From: Flaccisagitta enflata
Lineage: Eukaryota; Chaetognatha; Sagittoidea; Aphragmophora
Direction: 5' to 3'
Length of the DNA stretch: 64,000 nt
Assembly: GCA_965153355.1 (NCBI GenBank)
Contig: OZ231126.1
Span: forward strand, 7,874,001-7,938,000
Part shown: positions 46,649 to 64,000 of the stretch, piece after piece
How positions within the stretch are numbered: position 1 is the first letter of the stretch
How the letters are laid out: each line of letters opens with the position of its first letter
The notes under the pieces: generated by a model
What the model was told of the DNA's origin: nothing
The model's input: the letters and a program-made list of their open reading frames with translations, nothing else
The model's database searches: none
Position numbers and translations under genes: made by a program

Positions 46649-47902
46649 AGCCGGAGATCCTGGGAAAGCTCATTTCTGAGCTTTTGCTTTTTTTGCGTTT
46701 TTTTCTTAATTTCTCACGGCCATACATCCTCATCAAGTGGACTGATTCTTTTTTTTTAGAGAATTTTTGGGCAACAGCTATGTGGTAGAGAAAAACTGGG
46801 ATGTAGGTATGGATTTTTACCTTTTTTTTCGATTGGAGAAAAAATGAGAGGTGGAAATCACGAACCCCTTCGATTTTTTTCATTTTTCACTCAGGCATAG
46901 ATTTTGGGGCGAGGAATTCATTTAGGTTGTAAAATCACCTACAAGTCTTCAAGAAATAGGCCAAAATAAATAAATAAAAATATAAAAGCTAAGAATTGAG
47001 CTTTCTGAGCAAAAGGCTCAACATTGAGCTCTTGGCTGAGTAACGAACTCAAAAAGCTCATTTCTGAGCTTTTTAAAAGCTCAAAGTTAAGCTTTTTGGG
47101 GATTAGTCTTTATTGACGCCTCACCCTGTCGTATCTTGATGAAAAGCGTCATCAGGGCTAACTTTGGGGGGTCAAAAATCAAAATTGAGATTTTCGCGTT
47201 AATTTTTTTTAATGGCCAGGTAACACGTAAACTAAGACCAAACAAACAATTTTCAACTTTTTTTCCGACTAACATGGCGCTACGAGCTCGGCAAAGTTGA
47301 AAATCGACTTTTTTGGGGGGGTTGAAATTTCGACCTTTTTCATTATGAATCGTTGCCACAAAATCGTTCGCTGTGGCTCTAAGAATTGCATTTTTGACAT
47401 GCGGATTTTTTTGCTGACTCAGTCTTGAGCGGCTATACGGATATCTGAAAAAAAATCCCTCATAGTTTAGTATCCTAGTCGCGATAAACAAAGAAGTACA
47501 CTTTTTCATCTTTTTCATAATAGCCCTATTAGGGTAGTTTCCAGGACCAACAGTTGAAATTTTTTTAAATATGCATACCAGCCCAACTGACCTATCACTT
47601 AGAAATTGAAAAAAAAACGTTTTTTTTGTTTTTGCTGTTTTGCTCCAATTGTCTCCAAATTTTGCATGAGGGTTGTCACTGACCCTAGATACTATTTGCA
47701 TATGCTATAGCCGATCGAATCAAGGATACTCGCCAAAATACTAAACTAAAAAAAACCATGATTTTGGGTGAAATTATCCAAAATTTTTGGAAAAGTCAAA
47801 AATGGCTAATTATCAGTTCAGTTATTTCCATATTGTAAACAAAACAAAAAAACAAAAAAATGCATCCCAAATTTATTCGTTTATAGCACTTTTTAGGTAA
47901 AA
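46649..47902. other. Non-coding stretch
   Basis: Clusters of AGCTC palindromes at 46990-47095. A 204-codon minus frame (47087-47701) has no recognised domain and no paralogue here; I do not call it a gene. Confidence 0.35.
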
Positions 47903-48075
47903 CAAGGCCGGATACACGGCTACCCCAGTTGCATGCGAGTGGGAAGGGGCTGTATTAGAGGTCACTTGATCACTTGGGCAGGAGCAGTGAGGCCAAAACC
48001 CAAAAAAAGTAAAGTGTGACGGACGGACCGACAGACCGACGGAGGGACCGATGGACGGACCGACAAAGCAGATGT
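47903..48075 (-). mobile_element. R1 repeat abutting R7
   Basis: AACAAGGCCGGATACACGGC start and GACGGACCGACAGACCGACG tract. The head hairpin is lost where R7 begins (AGTCTTTGATTTTCTTCCCC). Confidence 0.8.
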
Positions 48076-48302
48076 AGAGTCTTTGATTTTCTTCCCCGTG
48101 ATGTATCGCGACCCGTTACAAAATCTATGATTTTCTTCCCAATAAAGCAATAAAACAGTGTATTTAAGGTTTAAATAGTGTCAAATTGTGTTTTACTAAT
48201 CAAGTTTTATGATTGGTACTCTTTTTTTCCCCTTCCTTTCCGTCCCCATCTCCAAACCCCCAGGGTTTCCACAGAAAAATAATTATATACAGGCCTGAAA
48301 CA
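48075..48302. mobile_element. Repeat R7
   Basis: Shares TTTGATTTTCTTCCCCGTG, AAATCTATGATTTTCTTCCC and ATATACAGGCCTG with 39460-39748. Confidence 0.8.
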
Positions 48303-48339
48303 ATAACATCTAAACTAGTCATCCAGGATGCATGCATGG

Positions 48340-49150
48340 TCAGTGGTACCCGATGCCCTGCTTGGAGTGATCGGGTACGTAGTGGAGTGAGAACAGGGCA
48401 AAAAAAAGCATACTGCTTGCTGGTTTAGCCCGCTGCCCACAATGGTTCGCTGGTTTAAGCCTCTGCTGGTTTAGGTCTGCTGTTTAGGTCTGCTGGTTTA
48501 AGTCTGCTTGTTTAAGCTCGGCTGGGTTTAGTTCGCTGGCCGGCGCCCGCTGGCTTGGCCCGCTGGTTTGGGTCTGGTTTTTGGCCTGGCTGAAGCTGTA
48601 TTTTAATCTGTTTACGGCCCGTTTATGTCTGGTTTGGTCTGGTTTGGCCCGGCTTGGTCTGGCTTAAGTCTGGCTTAAGTCGCCCGTTCGCTGGTGCATG
48701 GCCCGCACCTGGCCCTGAGCCTGGCTCTGAGCCTGGCTGAGTCTGGCCGGAGTCTGGTTTGAGCCTGTCGAGCTCCGCTGAGTCTGCTTGAGTCTGGCTT
48801 GAGTCTGGTTTGAGTCTGGTTTGAGTCTGGTCGGAGTCTGGATTGAGTCTGGTTTGAGTCTCATTTGAGTCTGGTTTGAATCTGGTTTCTGAGTCTGGCC
48901 GGAGTCTGCTTGGGTCTGGCTTAAGTCTGGTTTAAGTCTGGCTTGCTTGTGTTTTAGGCCTGGTTTAGGTCTGGCTTAGGCCTGGTTTAGGTCTGCTTAG
49001 TCTGGTTTAGGTCTGGCGAGCTCCGGCTTAGCCTGGTTTAGGTCTGGTTTTAGTCTGGTTTTGGGCCCGGGCTTTAGGTCCGTTTTTCTAATCTCTTTGG
49101 CTTGGAGTCTGGCTTGAGTCTGGCTTGGGTCTTTTAAGTCTGATTTTCGA
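48340..49150. repeat. GTCTGGTTTGA minisatellite with a composite-element edge
   Basis: Irregular 10-11 bp GTCTGGTTTGA/GTCTGGCTTA repeats. The left edge, TGGTCAGTGGTACCCGATGC then CCTGCTTGGAGTGAT, resembles the outer end of the composite element at 1978 and 52219, so this may be a relative with a different expanded core. Confidence 0.75.
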
Positions 49151-49224
49151 GAAAAAGATATAATAAGGAGTCAGGTCAGTTCAGTTATTTTTGTCCTGCA
49201 CGCGACTTATAGGTGTTGGCCTTG

Positions 49225-49510
49225 TTGCTTTATTTCTGAATTTGTTCTTACTGAGTTTGCTGCTCTTGTAGTTGTTTTTGCTGCTCTTGTAGTTGTTTTT
49301 ATGGTTGAGTTGAGTTTGCTGCTCTTGTAGTTGTTTTTATAAATCTAATGTCGTTGTCATTTACCTCGACTGTTCCAAGTTATTGGTGTTCTTCTCGCTG
49401 AGTTTGTTGCTCCTCTAAATGTTATTGTTTATTACCATTGTCATTTACCACAATCGTTTTGTTTTCGCAACTGTTGTTGTTGTTCAGTTTTTTGCGGCAC
49501 TTGTTATTAC
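49225..49510. repeat. Tandem partial copies of polycystin exon 8 and its donor
   Basis: CATTTACCTCGACTGTTCCA with CTGAGTTTGTTGCTCCTC (49361-49420) matches the end of exon 8 plus its donor (ATTTACCTCGACTGTTTTGT, GAGTTTGTTGCTCCTCCAAT). More diverged copies lie at 49246-49350 (GAGTTTGCTGCTCTTGTAGT) and 49437-49500. Confidence 0.7.
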
Positions 49511-49536
49511 TTTCGCTGATTGACGTTGGTATTTAC

Positions 49537-59508
<9,972 letters not shown>

Positions 59509-59541
59509 CTGTTAACATAAGAAATTGCAAAAGTCGCACTG

Positions 59542-59632
59542 AAGGGGTTGTCGCATTGGGCGTATTATCTAGATATCATCGAGATATTCCCTATGTAATA
59601 TCTCGATAATGTTCCCAATGCGACAACCCCTT
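59542..59632. mobile_element. 91-bp MITE-like element
   Basis: Perfect 19-bp terminal inverted repeats AAGGGGTTGTCGCATTGGG; inner TATCGAGATATT/AATATCTCGATA also pairs. Lies 34 bp upstream of the exon at 59508, where the branch point would be expected. Confidence 0.9.
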
Positions 59633-59872
59633 GACTCGCACACGGGTGAGATGATCATATAAGCGATTCCCGATGGCCCTTATTGTAAATGTTTGTGGGT
59701 ATGAGATGGGCAGCACTCCTCTGAGGGTCGATGATCTGAGCTCAAAGTTACAGCTGGAGGCTGAGATTTGGGGCATGAGGCAGGGATTTTGTAGGCTATG
59801 TGGCTGAGTTTTAATCCTTGAAGCTGAAAACTGAGTAGTGGGTATTGGGGATTAGACTTTGGCCTCGTACCA

Positions 59873-60245
59873 CTCGGCTAAAAAAAAAAGACGCACCTCT
59901 TCATTAACTATTAAAACAGATATGAAGACTAGGTTTAACCATTTTTGAAAAGACATTTTGAAAGATTTACGAAAAATCTTTCAATCTAGACCAATCCCAG
60001 GTCTGCATCTCAAACGGTTTAGATGCACTGCAAAGAAAAGCACTCATTTACAAAAATGCATATTTATTTAGGGATTGCAAAACTGAAATGGGCAATGTTT
60101 TCATTAAAACTAATGTCATTTCTAAACCAAAAAAAAAAAAAAGATAGCAACATCAGATTGGCACAAAAAAAGTACTTTTAATAAGTATTTGCAAGATTCA
60201 TAGATAAAATTAGTCATCCGAAAGTGCGTCTTTTTAGTCGTATGG
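59873..60245. mobile_element. Possible fold-back element
   Basis: CTAAAAAAAAAAGACGCACC and TTAACTATTAAAACAGATAT at the left resemble the complement of AAGTGCGTCTTTTTAG at the right. Arms are imperfect. Confidence 0.45.
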
Positions 60246-60427
60246 TAGCTTGGATCCGGTATGAGAGTCTCCCGGCTGGAATATGGGCTACAAGAGCTGA
60301 CATATGGGCCAAGAATACGAGGAAGGCAAAGAGAAAGATAACTAGTGGCGTTCGCCATATTGTGTTCCATGAAAACTTGATTTGGTGTGAAAAAGAAAGG
60401 CAATGATCCATAAAAAGAATCTTACAG

Positions 60428-61025
60428 GGTCATCAGCCTGAGATGCCGGATTCTGTTAAGCTTTTACTCAGAGATGCCTTATACCCTTGATTTCATACTG
60501 ATTGTCTCTTAAAGAGCATAAATTGACGTTTTTTGTATCAAAATTTCATCCAAATCGGTTAAGTAGTTTAGATTTTACAAGTCTTTGAAGTAGAAACTAA
60601 TTTTCCCTCAATGGCAGAATTTTCAATAAAAATTGAGAGAGAGAGCATTTTTAAATTTCTCTCTTTTTTCAACTTTTTGAGCTGGAATGGTCTAGTATGA
60701 AATGAAAATTGATGTAGTTTCAAAAATTTGTCAAATCATCTTTTATTTAGGACTAATCTCATGATTCTGGCTCAAAATATTGCAAAATGAGAAAATGGGA
60801 AAAAAGACTGTTCCTCCATTTTCCAATGAAAAAACAGAAGTGGCGAAAAGGAAGTTTTTTACTTAAATACATGTAAAATCTAAACTATTTGACCGATTTT
60901 GATGAAATTTTAATACAAAAAACGGCAACCTATACTCTATAAGAGACAATCAGTTTGAAATCCATGACATTTGGCATCTCAGAGTAAAAGCTTAACATTA
61001 TCCGGCATCTCAGGCGGATGACCCG
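60428..61025. mobile_element. Large fold-back element, about 600 bp
   Basis: Arms of about 170 bp: TCATCAGCCTGAGATGCCGG, GTTAAGCTTTTACTC and TTGTATCAAAATTTCATC at the left are mirrored at 60860-61022. The middle is unpaired AT-rich sequence. No coding capacity. Confidence 0.9.
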
Positions 61026-61094
61026 GTATGATAATAACCAGACTAAGCTGTGTTGCAGATAATGGCTGCCTGTGGGCGGCCTAACTTTCATCCA

Positions 61095-61244
61095 TGGGCG
61101 ACCTCACTGCCGCCTATGGGCGGCCTCACTGCCGCCTGTGGGCGGTCCCACTGCTGCCTGTAGGTAGTCCCACTGCCACCTGTGGTTGGTCCCATTGCTG
61201 CCTGTGGGCGGTCCTACTTCTGCCTGTGGGTGGTCCCACTGCCG

Positions 61245-61245
<1 letters not shown>
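61095..61245. repeat. 22-bp minisatellite
   Basis: About seven units of CACTGCCGCCTGTGGGCGGT with two-base linkers, merging into the GT tract. The GCCGCC..GGGCGG core is palindromic. Confidence 0.85.
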
Positions 61246-61326
<81 letters not shown>

Positions 61327-61340
61327 TGTGTGTGTGTATG
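61246..61340. repeat. (GT)n microsatellite
   Basis: GT repeats with single AG and AA interruptions. Confidence 0.95.
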
Positions 61341-61366
61341 TATATGGAGAAAAACTGAGTGGTGTT

Positions 61367-61425
61367 TCATACATCAGAAAATTCTGAACTGTGTGACATA
61401 CATTGGAGAAAACTGGGTGGTGTGA
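61367..61425. repeat. Outlying dimer of the 29-bp satellite
   Basis: CATACATCAGAAAATTCTGA and CATACATTGGAGAAAACTGG match the two monomer types at 62575-64000. Confidence 0.85.
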
Positions 61426-61649
61426 CCAGAGATAAGCGTTACTGAGCGTCAGTGGTCGGCCGTTATGAGGTTGTTATATAGTAAAAATTCGCCATTTTAT
61501 GCTAAGGTCGTTATCCCTGAATAACTGGACGTTATTTGAATAAGGTTACACATTATCTAAGTAAAAGGAATAGATTTTGTAAAAGGTTCATTGCATTTGA
61601 CTCATGGAATTCCTCGTTATGAAAGATTGACAACATTACCACTATACTT

Positions 61650-61765
61650 ACTGTACTTACCATACTATACTTACTATGCTTACTATACTTACTATACTTA
61701 CTATACTTACTATTTTTACTATTCATACTATACTTTCTATAATTACTATACTTACTATACAAGGC
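61650..61765. repeat. (TACTATACTT)n repeat
   Basis: About 11 irregular 10-bp units. Confidence 0.85.
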
Positions 61766-61817
61766 CCTCTTCTACTCATTTCAGTTAGGGTAGAGAGAAG
61801 GATATTGTTCCACCTAT

Positions 61818-61820
<3 letters not shown>

Positions 61821-61895
<75 letters not shown>
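61821..61895. repeat. (CA)n microsatellite
   Basis: Pure CA for about 75 bp with a degenerate CA tail to 61940. Confidence 0.95.
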
Positions 61896-61898
<3 letters not shown>

Positions 61899-62248
61899 GC
61901 ACACACAGACACACACACATACACACCCACACACGCACAATTCCCACATTGCTGTGTGATGATGTTTCATCATCATCATTATTATTTCGTTCTCATCTTC
62001 GACAATCTTTCGCTTAGCGGCTTTGACACTTTATCTCTCAAACATCCGACCAGAGTGGTCCACGACTACCAGTATAACAGGAAAATCAAGTGAAAATGAT
62101 GTCAATAAATATCCTCTTTTTTCTTATAGATTCTTTTTTTTTTTTATCCTTTGACTCTCTGTCTCTCTGTCTCTCTCCGTCTCATTCATTCTGGCTTTTT
62201 TAAGTAGAGATTTCCATCAATGTGGGAGTGTATTTAAAAGAGAGGCAG

Positions 62249-62372
<124 letters not shown>

Positions 62373-62574
62373 CAGCAAAAGCGGTATAAGATCGACTTAA
62401 GGAAACAAAGAATCTTGGAAGAATAAAAGAGAAGAAGGAGAAGAAAGAGGAAGAAGAAGAGGAGGAGGAGGAGGAAGAGGAACAATCGGTTTTCATGGTG
62501 ATTTATCCGTTATCCGTTATCCCATATATCCTATCCGTTACACGGATAGCCGGATCTCGATACCTTATCTCTGG

Positions 62575-64000
62575 GTGTGACATACATCAGAGAATTTTGG
62601 GCTGTGTGACGTACATCAGAGAAAACTGGGTGGTGTGACATACATGGGATAATTTTGGGCTGTGTGACATACATTGGAGAAAACTGGGTGGTGTGACATA
62701 CATTGGAGAATTCTGGGCTGTGTGACATACATTGGAGAAAACTGGGTGGTGTGACATACATCAGAGAAAACTAGGTGTGACATACATTGGAGAATTCTAG
62801 GCTGTGTGACATACATCGGAGAAAACTGGGTGGTGTGACATACATCGAAGAATTCTGGGCTGTGTGACATACATCGGAAAAAACTGGGTGGTGTGACATA
62901 CATTAGAGAATTCTATTTTGGGTTGACATGGAATGTTTGAGGGAATGGTCTCAATCAGTGGAAAGGATTTTGATTTTAGGTTGTGGGTTGCATGAACCTT
63001 TTACAATGGGAAGATCAGATGGATGTGTGGTCCAAAACAGCACAATCATCTGGTACTCTTTCTTGTCACTGGTACTTGTAGCAAACAGGTTAGAATTATT
63101 GATTTTTTCCTGGTTGGTTCCTGGTTGGATTGTTGTCTTGAATTATTTCATGATTATGTTGAGATAGACTTAGTTATTTTGAATACTAAGGATAGTTGTG
63201 ATGGGTCCGGATTAAACACCAGTGAGAGCTCCAAAGGCTCTCATCCTTAAGTAAAGTAGGGTTGAGTAGTAGTGTTGTCCAACTTTCATACATCGGAGAA
63301 AACTGGGTGGTGTGATATATATTGGAAAATTCTGGATTGTGTGACATTTATTGGAGAAAACTGGGTGGTGTGACATACATCAGAGAATTCTGGGCTGTGT
63401 GACATACATTGGAGAAAACTAGGTGGTGTGACATACATCGGAGAATTCTGGGCTGTGTGACATACATTGGAGAAAACTGGGTGGTGTGACATACATCAGA
63501 GAATTCTGGGCTGTGTGACATACATTGGAGAAAACTGGGTTGTGTGACATACATTGGAGCATTCTGGGCTGTGTGACATACATTGGAGAAAACTGGGTTG
63601 TGTGACATACATTGGAGCATTCTGGGCTGTGTGACATACATTGGAGAATTCTGGGCTGTTTCACATACACCGGAGAAAACTGGGTGGTGTGACATACATC
63701 GGGGAATTTTGAGCTGTGTGACATACATCGGAGAAAACTGGGCTGTGTGACATACATCGGAGAATTCTGGGCTGTGTGACATACATCGGAGAAAACTGGG
63801 TGGTGTGACATACATCAGAGAATTCTGGGCTATATGACATATATCGAAGAAAACTGGGTAAAGTGACATACATCGGAGAATTCTGGGCTTTGTGACATAC
63901 ATCGGAGAAAACTGGGTTGTGTGACATACATCCGAGCAAACTGGGTTGTGTGACATACATCAGAGAATTCTGGGCTGTGTGACATACATCAGAGAATTCT
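62575..64000. repeat. 29-bp satellite of two alternating monomers, runs off the window
   Basis: Monomers share GTGTGACATACATCGGAGAA and differ in the tail: AACTGGGTG (type A) or TTCTGGGCT (type B). Mostly A and B alternate, a 58-bp higher-order unit, with local B-B, A-A and short-unit exceptions. Unrelated sequence interrupts it at about 62920-63285. Confidence 0.95.
62920..63290. mobile_element. Insertion in the 29-bp satellite containing R5
   Basis: The right part (AAGGATAGTTGTGATGGGTC, GGATTAAACACCAGTGAGAG, TTGTCCAACTTTCATACATC) is a second R5 copy. Direct satellite sequence resumes on both sides, as expected for an insertion. Confidence 0.7.

Noticed and set aside
47087-47701. 204-codon minus-strand frame
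   Set aside because: No recognised motif, AT-rich low-complexity edges, no splice or conservation evidence; may be part of a repeat.
60214-60411. Minus-strand frame with a hydrophobic stretch (TPLVIFLFAFLVFLAHMSAL) as a possible upstream polycystin exon
   Set aside because: It does not resemble the polycystin extracellular domain, lacks a convincing donor, and sits between two fold-back elements.

Overview
The window is animal (metazoan) nuclear DNA: AT-rich, intron-containing and dominated by repeats. Markers are a polycystin-2 family channel with eight spliced exons, the last coding exon of HMG-CoA reductase, a MATH-like/BTB protein, a BTB/BACK-like protein, a thyroglobulin type-1 exon and a single-exon beta-helix protein. 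GT..AG introns, phase-matched exon junctions and dinucleotide tracts hundreds of bases long exclude a prokaryote. I cannot name the species; an aquatic invertebrate is a reasonable guess, not a result.

Layout. 1-1715 (-): 5' part of a BTB/BACK-like gene that runs off the window. 1978-2680: composite terminal-inverted-repeat element. 3445-4020 (-): HMGCR terminal exon carrying a poly-glycine insert, preceded by about 490 bp of GT/CA. 5.6-10.3 kb: a decayed array of about 175-185 bp units plus fold-back elements. 12817-14068 (+): three-exon MATH-like/BTB gene, with a relic of a paralogous exon at 14.9 kb. 15.15-26.26 kb: about 27 units of a roughly 388-bp satellite built from nested palindromes and a variable 10-bp repeat. 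27176-28681 (+): single-exon beta-helix gene. 28.7-49.2 kb: no convincing gene; a dense landscape of short hairpin-bounded dispersed repeats (called R1 and R2 here), fold-back elements and minisatellites. 49537-59508 (-): polycystin-2 gene, with a thyroglobulin type-1 exon on the opposite strand inside its 4.4-kb intron. 59.5-64 kb: fold-back elements, microsatellites and a 29-bp alternating-monomer satellite that runs off the end.

The genes are functionally unrelated and form no operon or cluster. What ties the window together is DNA structure. Nearly every repeat family is palindromic. The R1/R2 repeats begin with a 7-bp hairpin whose two arms have changed together between copies. In the polycystin gene, at least three exons have had one boundary (splice site plus neighbouring exon sequence) tandemly re-copied into the flanking intron. 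These last two observations are the least expected ones.

Limits: exon calls rest on reading frame, phase and splice dinucleotides checked by eye. Family names come from recognised motifs, not searches. Copy numbers are approximate.
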